Positions 1-11,490 of a DNA stretch of 64,000 nt are shown here, piece by piece. The DNA comes from Gigaspora rosea. Lineage: Eukaryota; Glomeromycota; Glomeromycetes; Diversisporales; Gigasporaceae. The notes beneath the pieces were generated by a model that did not search any database, was not told the origin of the DNA, and saw nothing but the letters and a program-made list of their open reading frames with translations. Every line of letters starts with the position of its first letter. The stretch's first letter is position 1. The stretch lies in contig QKWP01000125.1 of the NCBI GenBank assembly GCA_003550325.1, positions 103,663 to 167,662 on the forward strand, read 5' to 3'. The position numbers were made by a program, and so were the translations under genes.

Positions 1-2160
1 GAGTACAAAGTACGTTTATGCGCATCTGATTGAATGATCCATCCTCATGACTTCATCAGGATTCTGCCCATATCAGGATCATTGTGCACTGATGAATATA
101 GTCTTGATGTTTCTATATTTTGCATTAAATGGGACTTTTCTTCTAGTATCGCATGCATGATTTTTTAATTAATGCAATAAAAATTTTGCGCATTGGACAG
201 TGCGTGATCAGAGAATCATTCTAAACCATTATGATGACATAATAATTTCTTCGTCTGTTATTGATTAAAAATATGTTAGGAACGGAGAGTAACAAAAATT
301 ATGGTTTCTGTGAATGGAGCATAACGTGCATGTTACAGTAAATGGCATGTGCGATTTTCTAGTAGCACAATAAAAAAATGCGGTATGAACCAAAAACATT
401 GTTTTATTGTATAAGCGGTGAACTGAAAACATTGTTCTATTGTATAAGCGGTTATAATTATGTATTAAATTCTTATCTGACACTTGATTTGAATATCAAA
501 TTTTAAATTGCATGCTTGTATTGTATAATCTGTTTTTAAATGGCATGTGAGATTTCCTAGTGGCGCGATAATAAATGCGGTATGAAGCGAAGACTTTGTT
601 CTGTATAAGCAGTAATATTTATAATGATATATTAAATTCCTTATTTGGCACTTGAGTTAACATTGGATTTTTTTTTAAACTACAATAACGTTTGTCGTCA
701 CAACAAGCTATTCCGACAGGCAACAATTTTTTGGCTGCCATTTCAGCAGGCCAATCAAACAAACGTTATGGTCACAATTTATAGCTGCCATCTCATCAGG
801 CCAATTAAAGCAGTGTTACATCATTTTCAGAGTGGGAGGGAAGGGTTGATGTAACCAGAATGCAAAAAATATTCATATCGACTTCTCATGCTTACTAAAA
901 TAATATGACCCATACTTACTTAATTCATACATACTTGCTAATACTAAATTAGCTTCATCATAGCTACATCATAATTGCATAATTAATTACTGCATACTTA
1001 CATCACCAATTACATACTGTAAGATCTCTCGATTGATCGAACATGTGACCATAACTGGGCCTATCACATGTTCGATCGGGTGAATAGATTCGAGACAAAA
1101 GCTGCCTCGATACTTACGTTTGAGCAGCTATTGTATTGAATAATCTGATATTAAATGGCATGTGCAGTTTCATTACCTGTGCCAAAACCTGTGCTGATTT
1201 GACTAGTAAACTGCTGCAAAACCTGAGCCATTTACGGTCCAATTGGCACGGGCATACAGTCTCACACAGTCCACAGAATCGGTCCAATTCGGACCATACC
1301 TGTACAAATCCGGATCTTGACCCGTGCCACAAATGTCTGTGCCTATCCGAAGCAACACGTGCCGATCTGGTCCAATTTTTTTATAGGACCTTTGTTATTA
1401 CTAGGGATGGTAGTCAGTCATCGGTCAGTCATTATCAGTGTTACTATAATAATATTTCTGCGCCCAAAAATCACAGGATTTCCTTATACTACCTCTGCCT
1501 TATAATCAACCCACCTTGTTACAAATTTTATCCTTCGTCTCTTTCCTAATTTGTTTCTCCATACTTACCCTATGTTACTACTATATATATAACTTTCTTT
1601 TTACTATATATAGTTCTTCCAATTTTCATATATGTCCTTCTATATATATATTTAATTACCTTATCCGAATTTCATACAATATTATTTTGTGATGCGTGAA
1701 AGTGAATTGGTTTGATGCAGAACAATACTAAGAATTGTTGAACAATCAAAGCCTTTATATTTTATCACGAATCTGCTAGCCCGATAAAGAGTTAGTAGAG
1801 CAGATTTTGAGATTAATGTTTCGGGTGTAATATCTTAATGCAGAAAGTAATGCGAGGGGAAGTTTATTGGTGTTCAAGAAATTAAAAATTAGTAATTTCA
1901 GAAGGAAGTTGATCCAACAATTGAATAATTTAGTTATTTATATATATCATCTTTGTTATACAAATAAACATCTAACTTTTCAAAAAATTACCAGTTGGTT
2001 ATACAAATTTAAACATATGACATATGGAAAAATTATATATAAGTCTATACAAAGCCAGATCTCAGTATTACATATATTCTTCGGGGTCCTACTGCAATGG
2101 CCAGTATAATTTAGGATATATTGAGTATAACCAAAGTAAATAAATAAAAAAAATATATCA
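1..2160. other. Gene-poor AT-rich region with short direct repeats
   Basis: No convincing gene is visible. A roughly 80-bp unit beginning TAAATGGCATGTG occurs near 339-420 and 537-615, and its first bases recur near 1152. A second short direct repeat, GCTGCCAT followed by CAGGCCAAT, occurs near 733 and 784. Stretches of TATATA microsatellite lie near 1580-1650. The open frames here have no recognisable domain and look like chance frames. Confidence 0.5.
1034..1078. repeat. Short inverted repeat (hairpin)
   Basis: GATCGAACATGTG and its reverse complement CACATGTTCGATC flank a loop of about 15 bases. The 13-bp arms are perfect. There is no gene nearby, and it could be a degraded foldback element or chance. 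Confidence 0.55.
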
Positions 2161-2170
2161 ATAAATCATA

Positions 2171-2600
2171 GTGATATCCACCCATTTTTTTAAAACCAAA
2201 AACCAAATAGAAAACTCGGAAACACTACAAATTAATGCTATTAATCAACTGAATTTCGATAGCAGTCTCCAATTAGCGAAAATGAATGATCCAAACAGAA
2301 ATTATTTGCTCAGTTATTGTTACGAACATAGAATAGGAATTGAAAAGGAAGAAAAAAAAAGCATTCACATATTACCAAAAATCAGCAGATATGAATAACT
2401 CTAACGGAATATACCAAGTTGAATATTGTTATTATTTAGAAATTGGGATCAAAATCGATAAGCAAAAAGTGTTTTCATATTATCTGAAGTCTGCTGAAAC
2501 AAGTAATTCTATGAATTTGGAAAACTCTCTGGTGTTATTATTACAGAATTGGTGTTGAAAAAATTTTTGATAAATTTTTGAATGGATTAATAAGTAAGTT
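2171..2600 (+). pseudogene. Broken Sel1-like repeat exon
   Basis: Two overlapping frames together match the Sel1-repeat exon found intact at 26751-27259 on the other strand. The first frame has NDPNRNYLLSYCYEHRIGIE, matching NDPDGTFWLGYCYEHGIGVK. The second continues AFTYYQKSADMNNSNGIYQV and YYLEIGIKIDKQKVFSYYLK. The frame changes inside the A-run near 2343-2360, so the reading frame is broken. Sel1-like repeats (about 36-38 residues, paired helices) usually mediate protein-protein contacts. A donor-like GTAAGTT follows near 2593, where the homologous exon on the other strand also ends. I read this as a decayed duplicate, not a working gene. Confidence 0.75.
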
Positions 2601-2754
2601 AAATTTTATTTTTATTATAATATTTGCAGTTTATTTAAAACAGGATTTCTTACACAATTTTATTTATCAGGGAGTAAGCGTAAAGTGCATTTATTGATCT
2701 ATTTCAGCAATTTAAGCTTATAAATACATACGTATTTATTTATTTTTTTTGTGT

Positions 2755-4250
2755 TATTTAGCCCGTAAGTATAAAGAACATTTATTATTCAATGGAATTG
2801 AAAACAGCAAACATAACGGATAACAATAAATAGTTATTTACCATTACGTTTAAATTCATTTCATTCACATTAATCATCTACCTCATGCAATAACAAGTGA
2901 GTATAAGAACATTTATTAATCAATAGAATTAAAAACAGCAAACATAGCAGATAAATATGTACTTATTTACCATTATGTTTAAATTCATTTCATTCGCATT
3001 AATCACCTTCTCGCTCAGTATGTAAGTATAAAGAACATTATTAATCAATGTAATTAAAAACAGCAAACATAGTAGATAAATACTTATTTACCATTACACT
3101 TAAATTTATTTCATTCGCATTAGTTTAGCCAGTAAGTATAAAAAACATTTATTAATCAATGGAATTAAACACAGCAAACATAACAAATAAATACTTATTT
3201 ACCATTACGTTTAAATTCATTCATTTGCATTAATCATCTCCTCACTCGGCATGTGGATATAAAGAACATTTAAATTAAAAACAGTGAACATAACAGATAA
3301 ATACTTAATTACTATTACGTTTAAATTTATTTCATTCACATTAATTATCTACCTCATACAATAACAAATGAGTATAAAGAACATAATCTTTATCAATCTT
3401 GAAATCCTGTAATTGGAATTTAGCAATTTTGGACTTGTTAGAATCGTTTCACTGAGATTTATTAATCAATGGAATTAAAAGCAGTGAACATAACAGGTAA
3501 ATACTTATTTACCATTACGTTTGAATTCATTTCATTCGCATTAATTATTTTATTCAGCTCGTAAGTATAAAGAACATTTATTAATCAATGGAATTAAAAA
3601 CAGCAAATATAACAAATAAATACTTATTTACTTTTACGTTTAAATTCATTTCATTCGCATTAATTTAGTCTATGAGTATAAAGAACATTTATTGTTGCAG
3701 CTGATGCTAAAAACGGCTAATACTGAAATTTGGGATCTCAATTTGAAACTATAAGCCCTGCTAAAATCCACAGATACTCTTTAAATATCAAATATACTCC
3801 CAAACCTCACCCTAGCCCTATAATGCAAAAATGAAAAAATCACCACAAAAAAATTTTAAAATTTCATATTAAAGTAGGTCAAAATTTCAGCATCAGCTGC
3901 AATATTTATTAATCAATAGAATTAAAAATAGCAAATATAACGGATAAATACTTATTTTACCATTACGTTTAAATTCATTTCATTCACATTAATCATTTTA
4001 TTCAATGAGTAAGTATAAAGAATATAATCAATGGAATTAAAGACAGCAAACATAACAGATAAATACTTATTTACTATTACGTTTAAATTCATTTCATTCA
4101 CATTAATCATTTTTTTTAGTGAGTATAAAGAACATTTATTAATCAATGGAATTAAAAACAGCAAACATAAATACTTATTTACCATTATGTGCGATTCATT
4201 TTATTCATATTAATTTAGTCAGTAAATACAAAAATTATTTATATTAGATC
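2755..4250 (+). repeat. Degenerate ~120-bp tandem repeat inside the relic Sel1-kinase intron
   Basis: About a dozen diverged units share the core GTAAGTATAAAGAACATTTATT, then AATCAATGGAATTAAAAACA, then CATTACGTTTAAATTCATTT and GCATTAAT. The same unit, on the other strand, makes the nearly identical 124-bp array at 24957-26500. Several units preserve an acceptor-like TTTAG or TTCAG, three bases, then a donor-like GTAAGTAT (near 2759, 3126 and 3552). It lies between relic Sel1 and kinase exons, so it is the old counterpart of the intron array in the intact locus. Confidence 0.85.
3695..3902. mobile_element. MITE, copy 1 of a three-copy family
   Basis: This 208-bp insertion in a tandem-repeat unit has terminal inverted repeats TTGCAGCTGATGCT / AGCATCAGCTGCAA. 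The flanks CATTTATT and TATTTATT look like an imperfect 8-bp target duplication. Its interior (CTGAAATTTGGGATCTCAAT, then AAGCCCTGCTAAAATCCACA) is shared with the elements at 38060-38284 and 52849-53073, but the ends differ between the three. It has no coding capacity. Confidence 0.75.
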
Positions 4251-4319
4251 TAAAGTTTAAAACTGCAGATGCAAAGTAAATCAATTACATATTTATTATT
4301 TATATAGAAATTCTAATTA

Positions 4320-4875
4320 TGGAAAGTGACATTGTAATAAGGATAGCACTCAACCTTATGGTATCCATAATGCGACCCTGACATAGAAACAAGATAGACA
4401 AATGGACATAAAAATATTGATGAATGTATGAAAACATTCCAACCTAGAACCTGAAGATATAAAGATGTGATTAAATAGATTCCATTCGATGGGCATTATA
4501 ATAAAGATAACACTCAACCTGCATGGTTTCTATCATGCTACCCTGACATAGAAACAAGGTGGACAAGTGAACATAAAAATATTGATGATTGCATAAAAAC
4601 ATTCCAATTTAGAACCTGGAGATATAAAGATGTGATTGAATGGATTCCATTCGATAGATTATCAGAAGTTAAAAAATCAGTGAAGGAGGATTTGGCTCTG
4701 TATATTCAGCAACCTGGCTAAATGGTATATGATGAGAAGTTGAAATTAGGCAGGGCATAAAAAAACTTATTTATGGAAATTTAAGAGAGCACCTGAATAG
4801 TCTAGCATCGTTGCACTTAAGATGTTGGCCAGTTCTAAGAAAAAACAATAATGATTTTTTAAAAGAAGTATGTTT
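4320..4875 (+). pseudogene. Relic kinase lead-in exon, partly duplicated
   Basis: Two consecutive stretches (about 4340-4495 and 4496-4870) match the exon at 24496-24877: zinc-ribbon residues (WFLSCYPD-like), a WTSGN-like segment, FQ.R..RYKDVIEWIPFDRL, then glycine-loop remnants (EGGFGSVYSATWLNG-like). The first copy has stop codons and the second has frame breaks after WIPFDRL. A donor-like GAAGTATGT follows near 4866. The family is the Rhizophagus-type TKL-like kinases that carry a CxxC...CxxC zinc ribbon before the kinase fold. The catalytic exon is not found downstream. Confidence 0.75.
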
Positions 4876-4899
4876 GTTGTTTAAATTTATTATTTTTTC

Positions 4900-6890
4900 T
4901 AATTAAATAAGTTATTGAATAATCCATTGTTTAAAATTCAAGTTCAAAAGTCATATGATATTATAGTAAATTCACAATAATTCCAGTAATCAATCTTAAG
5001 TACATAGAAATTGCAATAATTCTAATATGAAAAAAACTTTACTACATACTTTGGTTACTGGGAATAGACTGTAAGATTTGTTACAAAATACTTTATTATA
5101 GTTAAAATAGAAATCATAATAATTCCAGACGTACTGTGTAGTTACTAAAATAGTGAATAGGTTTTGTAACAGTATTTAGTATAATAAGAATTAAGATAAT
5201 TTTAATACAAATTAGCTCGATCTTAAGCACTATATTAGTTACTGGAATGTTAAGTTTTATAACAGTATTTTTTACAGTAATTTATTATAGAAATCACAAT
5301 AATTTCCAGAGTTGGGCAATTGTACAAGTGGGTTGCCAATAAATTTTAAATTTCTAAAATTTAATTTTTTTAGAAATAAGAAACCTCTGTTCAGAGTCAA
5401 GCAAACCAAATAATTAAAGCAGTAATATACCACTAATTTTTACTCTTTATATGTTAATAAATCAATGGACACTAGACAAATTTATATGTCCAGTGTCCAG
5501 TGAAATTCACTGAACATAGAGAGCTGTCCAACTCTAATAATTTCAATAACAAACTAACTCAATATTAACTATATAGAAACCATGATAATACTAATGCAAA
5601 CAAACTTAATACATACTTTGGTTACTGGAATAGAGAGTAAGTTCTATAACAAAATTCTTTATAGATAAAAGAATTCATGATAATTCCAATGCAAACTGAC
5701 ACATACTATGCAGTCACCAAAATAGTGATAAGTTTTGTAACAAAATTATATACAATAGAAATCAAAATAATTCTAATGCAAATTAGCTTAATCTTAACCA
5801 CTACTATAGTCATGAGAATGGTATATTTTATATCAGAATTTTTTACTATAATTCATAATAGCAATCATACAATAATACCAGTAATCTTAACTACATAGAA
5901 ATCGTGATAATTTCAATACAAACTAACTTTACTACATATTTGATTACTGTGAATAAAGTGTAATTTCCATAACAAAATTATTTATTATAGTTATAATAGA
6001 AATAATGATAATTCGAGATATACTATATAGTTACTGAAATAACAAATAGGTTCTGTAACAGTATTTAGTATAGTAGAAATTAAAATAATTCTAATGCAAA
6101 TTACCCTGATCCTAACTACTATTATAGTCACTGGAATAGTAAGTTTTATAACAGAATTTTTTACAGTAATTCATAACAGAAATTACTATAATTCAAATAA
6201 CAAATTAACACAATCTTAACTAACTAACTATGGTAGTCATCAAACAGTATATAAATATTAACAAATATTTTATAGTAAAAATTACGATAATTCTTATTTA
6301 AACTAACTCATTCTTGACCATATATAGTGATTACCTGGAAAGCAAGTAAGTTCTGTAATAGAGTTTTCTATACTAGAAATTAAAACTAACTCAATATGAA
6401 AATATAGAAATCATAATAATTCTAATACTCAATCATATATACTTTGTTTAGAGCAACTCATTGTAGAAATCATAATAATTCTAATACTCAATTTAAACTA
6501 TCAGAGTAGCAAATAAGTGCTATAGCAGAATTTTTTTATAGTAGTAACCATGATAACTCTAATACAAACTGATTTAATCACATACTGTAAGCTCAGAAAC
6601 AAGATTTTTTATAGTAGAAATCTCAATAATTTAAATCCAACTAACTCAGTTTTAATTTATATAGAAACAAGATAATTACTATGAAAATAACATTATATAC
6701 ATATTCACTATAAAAGTAAATTTTGTAACAATATTTCTATAGTAATTCATAATAAAAATAACAATTTAATGCAAATTCAATTTTAATTATTATATAAAGA
6801 AACAAGAATTTCGATACAAATTAAATTAATCACGTGTTAAACTGTTTACAATAGCTATTAAATTCTTTAAAAAATTTTTTTACAGTAAAT
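4900..6890. repeat. Degenerate ~90-110-bp tandem repeat region
   Basis: Variants of AAGTTTTGTAACAGAATTTT, TATAGTAGAAATCATAATAATT and CTAATGCAAACTAACTCAAT recur every 90-110 bases across about 2 kb (for example near 5162, 5247, 5640, 5733, 6052, 6142 and 6351). Divergence between units is high, so the array is old. No gene is visible. Confidence 0.7.
5307..5536. mobile_element. hAT-type MITE with 8-bp target duplication
   Basis: The 230-bp element starts CAGAGTTGGGCA and ends with TGTCCAACTCTA, an imperfect inverted terminal repeat. It is flanked by ATAATTTC at 5299-5306 and 5537-5544, an exact 8-bp duplication as made by hAT transposases. It interrupts a unit of the surrounding tandem repeat. 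It has no coding capacity. Confidence 0.7.
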
Positions 6891-6907
6891 AATATCTAAA
6901 TAAGATG

Positions 6908-6927
6908 GGTGGCGCGAATGCGCCACC
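6908..6927. repeat. GC-rich perfect hairpin
   Basis: GGTGGCGC, loop GAAT, GCGCCACC: an 8-bp GC-rich stem in extremely AT-rich DNA. It resembles the small GC-rich hairpins at 9658-9785 and 16840-16866. Confidence 0.7.
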
Positions 6928-7036
6928 AGTCGCACTAGTTTAGTATAAATAACTTTCATTTCCATTTTTGTATATTCATAAATGTTAGTCAATAACTTGA
7001 TGATTAAAATCTTCATAACACGTTAACGTGTTAGCA

Positions 7037-7345
7037 TGTGTTAAGTGGCAAGATCATGAAAATTCTAGATAGCATGTCAACGTGTTAGGCTTAGTAGCAT
7101 CATTGTTGAATAGCACGAAGCGTGCTAGATAGTAAGTTAATATGCTAGGTAACACGTTAACGTGTCGTCTATTAAATCCAAATGTATATAAACGAATGAA
7201 CTTGACTTCAATAAAGAGAGATACATGTAGAGAAGTTCCCTTCGATTTTACTTAAGGAAAATAAAGTAAATAAGTTGAAGAATCCTTTATTCGAGTAAAT
7301 CAGAAACTTATCTCCTAGTAACTATTAGAGTTAAATCATTTAAAC
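7037..7345 (+). mobile_element. Solo LTR-like sequence
   Basis: Begins TGTGTTAAGTGGCA and ends near TTAAATCATTTAAAC. It contains a TATA-like TGTATATAAACG, then CTTGACTTCAATAAAGAG (poly(A)-signal-like), then TTCGAGTAAATCAGAAACTTA. A related sequence in opposite orientation lies at 63712-64000. Perfect palindromes AACACGTTAACGTGTT lie at 7017-7032 and, nearly complete, near 7157. No retrotransposon coding region is adjacent, so I infer a solo LTR. The left border is uncertain. Confidence 0.5.
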
Positions 7346-7627
7346 GAGTACACTTTCCCTCCTTAATAGTTACAATAGTTACAAATTTGACAATGGGGAA
7401 TGCTACAGACACAACATACACTTGACTTATTGACACAACAGTGGTCCGAGTTAAAGTTAGGTTAGCGTGTATTTTAGTAATGTTAGTCATTGTGTGTCAT
7501 AAGTCACGTTTTGTTATGTCCGTAGCAATCGCCTTTGACAATCGGCGATAGTAAAACTAAGATTCTAATGTTTAAGACTTCAGCAAAGATTTCAGCATCT
7601 TCCCATATCCGTTGACTAATTTAGATA

Positions 7628-7757
7628 ATGGGGTTTCAAAGTTAACAAATAAGTAACGCATTTCATAAATAGGATTTTTTCAATAGCATTTTTATTATGT
7701 TATATTATAAATCAGAAAAATAATATAATTCTCTGATTTTAACTTTGAAACCTCCTA
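7628..7757. mobile_element. Short MITE-like element
   Basis: GGGGTTTCAAAGTTAA at the left and TTAACTTTGAAACCTCC at the right are inverted terminal repeats around about 100 AT-rich bases. The interior and right arm recur in direct orientation at about 7829-7938 (AATAAGTTGCGTATTTC ... TTTTGAAATCTCCTAAT), so there are one complete and one partial copy. Confidence 0.6.
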
Positions 7758-7973
7758 ATTTTCTAGTATGTTTGATTGCATAGACAATTAATCAACATAA
7801 AGTACCAAATGTGCCATAATAAGGGATCAAATAAGTTGCGTATTTCGAGCATTTTTTAAATAGCGTTTTTATTATGTTGAATTATAAATCGGAAAAATAG
7901 AATATAATTTTCTGGTTTAATTTTGAAATCTCCTAATATCTCAAATAAAAACTAAATAATTTAGTAGAAGTTA

Positions 7974-9095
7974 GACCCGGATGCAAAATTGTCACCCGGT
8001 TCACCCGTGTGATTTGAAATCGGGTGACCCGGGTGAAAAACGGGTTGCATATAAGGGTCCTAGTGTTGAGAGAAGTGAACCTCTTCAAACTGTGGATTAT
8101 TGGGTGAACAGATCACAAGATCAAAGTATGATTAATACACATGCCAGTAATGATTACCGTGCGTGAGAAAAATTGGAGTGTTCGGTCAACTATGCAAAAC
8201 TATATGAGGTGCATATAAGAATTAATTTTTAAGATCTTATGATCAGAATAGTAATCAGATAGTGACGGGGTTATCTATATTTAATTAATAGTAAAGAATA
8301 TCTTTGTGGGCTTTCGGATGTCTAGAGCAAATAGCTCTATTTTTCTCAATTATTTTAGCGTAATCGATTTTTCAAAGCCTTTATGACGAAGTTACGTTAT
8401 AAAACCTCATTACTCTTACCGTTATACTCGGATTAATCTTATTCATCACTACAAAAGATGTTGCATTTGTTAATTGTTACCCTTTAACATCTCATTGTCC
8501 CCCTTAAAAACTATTATTATTGTTCTCGCATTACATAACCTTAAAATTAATACCTTATCGATGCACTCTCTACATTGTTTCGTAAACTCTTAAATTGATT
8601 GCATAATTAATCAGACAAATTAAGTGATATTCTGATCCAAATAATTCGCGACCTCACGCAACTTGCATATATTAATTTTATAAAAATTAAAATATGAATT
8701 TGACGCTGAAAATATACGCCTTAACCCGATTGCAAATCAAAATTTGACTACTATAAACAGCCAACTAGTATATCCGGATGGTTACAATAGTTATATAAAC
8801 AAAATCTAATGGGGTTTAGAAAAATTATGTTAGATAAATCTATCTGTACATAATATCCGGCATCATAACATACTGACTTCCCCGTTCCTGGTTTCGCGCA
8901 ACTACGTTGCACAGCTAATTATTATGCAGTGTAAAATTATCAAGGACATCATGGGGATATATCTATAAACTTAACCAATCGAATGAATGCCCTTCTATGA
9001 TCTTAAACCCGATTTTGACCCGGGTTGTAAAATCTTGACCCGGATGAACAGTTTTGACACGGGTGACCCGGTTTACTACAACCCGTATAATTTAG
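7974..9095. mobile_element. Candidate DNA element with CCCGG-rich ends
   Basis: Both ends are unusually GC-rich and carry repeated GACCCGG / CACCCGG / CGGGTGACCCGG motifs (7974-8060 and 9008-9092), while the 900-bp interior is AT-rich and non-coding. ATTTAGTA occurs at both outer edges and could be an 8-bp target duplication. The terminal inverted repeats are poor, so this call is tentative. Confidence 0.4.
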
Positions 9096-9657
9096 TATTA
9101 CTAGAGTTTCGGCAAAGAATGACCAGATCAGAAAAATTGCTTTAGTAAAAAAGGTTGACCCGGTCGATCTGTCAGAACTTTTTTAAGATCGACTCCGGCT
9201 CACAATTTTTTCCATCAGCCGCTTATATGGTATTGATACAGGACCGGGAAATCTTTATTATAGGTCCCCGCCATAAAAATTTTAAATATAATTTTTGCGA
9301 ATCTCGTTTTTTTCTAATTAAGCGAATCATTCAAGTTGACTGCAAAGTCAACAGATCGAACTGAGAGCTAAGCAGGGAGGCCCCGGCGTGGCGACAATCA
9401 CAGGTAAACCACGATGCCAGCGGGAAAAAACCGGTTCAATCACTATCCAATTTGAGGAAGGCGCAGGGGGAGGTTAAGTGATTAATCAATTTACCTAATT
9501 TGGACGTTTCACATGAAAATTGATATAGCAAAGATTTAATGTAGTATAAACGCGCAGACACCAGGACAGACTATGGCGGCCCAGAAAGAAAGCAAATTCG
9601 CACCCGGCCCTCCCTGTCCTCACTGAATCCTGCCATTTTGCAACCATCCATGTCTAC

Positions 9658-9694
9658 AGCCGGCCTGCGTTACGCAGGTGGGAAACCACCGGCT
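9658..9694 (+). repeat. Double-hairpin element, copy 1
   Basis: An outer stem AGCCGG/CCGGCT encloses two hairpins: CCTGCG-TTA-CGCAGG, and TGG-GAAA-CCA with a GNRA-type tetraloop. The second copy at 9750-9785 keeps the fold with compensating base changes. It resembles the double-hairpin elements described in some fungal mitochondrial genomes, but here it sits in AT-rich, apparently nuclear DNA. Confidence 0.7.
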
Positions 9695-9749
9695 AATCTA
9701 AAGCATCAATCTCAAGCAGCAACAGCTTGGCTGCAAACTCAGGGTCGAC

Positions 9750-9785
9750 AGCCGGCCCGCGTATGCGGGTGGGAAACCACCGGCT
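9750..9785 (+). repeat. Double-hairpin element, copy 2
   Basis: AGCCGG, CCCGC-GTAT-GCGGG, TGG-GAAA-CCA, CCGGCT. Relative to copy 1 the hairpin pair T-A became C-G, so the stem is kept. GGGTC and GACCC extend the outer stem by about five base pairs with a small gap. Confidence 0.7.
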
Positions 9786-11240
9786 GACCCTACAAATAGC
9801 TAGATCAATTATACATTAAATGCATGTATGCTGTATATCACACATAATAAAGTTCAGTATCCAGCATTTTATGCTGGTGTGCTTCCAAATAAGTATGGTT
9901 CACAAGCGTGCGATTCTGTTCGGTTTTACGAACACCTTAATAAGTTGATAATAATGCGAATCATTTTTTGGTCGAATACCTTATGTAATTAAAATAAGAA
10001 TTATATAAATTTGTAATTTTATATAGATTAAGTCTTGAATTCTGTTATTCTTATTTGTTCGCCAAACTATATAAAACAATGATATCGACTTAGCTTATCA
10101 CTATTATTATATAAACCTATTTATTTAAAACTATTATTTAAAAACTTTTAAAAACAATTCATGTGAAGAGGGCAAATTAAAAAAATTATAATTAAAATTT
10201 ATGCTTTTAATACTAATCCCAATTTAGAATAGTTTTTCCTTACATATAATGAAATTCTTATATAAGAATCTTATTAATTTTCCTGGCGTCCCTCCGTAGA
10301 AAGGGTTTAAAAAAAGAGTCTTATTTATTGACTAAAACTATTATTTGATACAGTAATACGTAAAATCATATCAAATATTCAAATATATGTTAATATAATT
10401 AGAATGATAGTTAAAATTTTATAAGTATTGAATTATAAAATTTACCTTTTAAAATTTTTTACGGCTTTTAATTCAAAAATACTGCTTTTATATTATTGCA
10501 CTGGAATTGTCCAAAAAATTTTTTAAGCATTATTTAAATGCTTTTTTCTCACTTTTTTCTGTGCCTATAACATTTGGTAGCACCATCCACGGCTATTCTA
10601 TTCTTAAAAACAGCTATTCGATTCTTGAAAATTACTATCATTTTAGCAAATTTTATAAAAATAAGAATGCAGTGAGTTAAATAAATTGCTAGAAATTTAG
10701 TATTAAATAATTACGATTAAGTTTAAAAAAACTCTTTCTCATTCTTGATATTTAACTATACAAAAATAGGAAGTTCATTCTCCTCTGCTTTGCTCTTTCA
10801 TCTTTAAGTACTTCTTATGGTTAATGTTATTTGGCTCATAATTCAAAACATCTTCATAATAAGTTATAGTTATTCTCATGGTCGTCTCAAACTTGAAGCC
10901 ATATACTGTTTTGGAATATAACCAGTTTCATTATATGGGTGATGATACATATAATGATAAATCAACTTAAATCAATCCAAAATTATAATCATGTATAATA
11001 ATCGATCATAAGATTTACTTAAAAAAGACTATCGCTATAGTCATATGACAAATAACGATTATGCGAATCAGATTATGACTAGTACCTTTTTTGGTAACCC
11101 ATATATGCGAATCTATTTATAGGCGGTGACCAATTTTTCTGTGAATCATATAAAGCCGATGACATTACAAAGACTTATGATTATTTGAATCTATTTAAAG
11201 TCGGTCACATTTTCTAAATTTATAATAGTGTTCGAATATA
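9786..11240. other. No gene seen; AT-rich interior between inverted arms
   Basis: Nothing beyond AT-rich sequence, poly(A/T) runs and short chance frames. Confidence 0.5.
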
Positions 11241-11490
11241 GTGGTGGCGGGGACCTATAATAAAGATTTCCGGTCCTATTGATACTAGGTAGATGGAATG
11301 AGTCTGAAAGGAAAACCAACACGGATCAGCCCGACAAAGCGGCTATTTTCGGGGTACATAATTATTTTGATCATAATTTGCATAAACCAGGTCACTATGA
11401 CTCTACAGTAATGTCCTTGGACAATTATCATTATAAATAAGCGCACGAATGTGATTTTTTTTTTATAAAAACAATTATCTCATATCCAAG

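Larger units (their letters stand above)
9229..11290. repeat. Inverted repeat pair bounding 2 kb
   Basis: The left arm at about 9229-9274 contains GGAC CGGGAAATCTTTATTATAGG and TCCCCGCCA. The right arm at 11245-11288 is its reverse complement with few changes. The core match is about 32 bp. No transposase is visible between them. This may be a non-autonomous transposon or two copies of a repeat in opposite orientation. It ends about 200 bp before the carboxypeptidase start codon. Confidence 0.55.

Noticed and set aside
1136..1549. 137-codon open frame on the + strand
   Set aside because: It has no domain, its composition is that of the surrounding repeats, and it overlaps another frame on the opposite strand.
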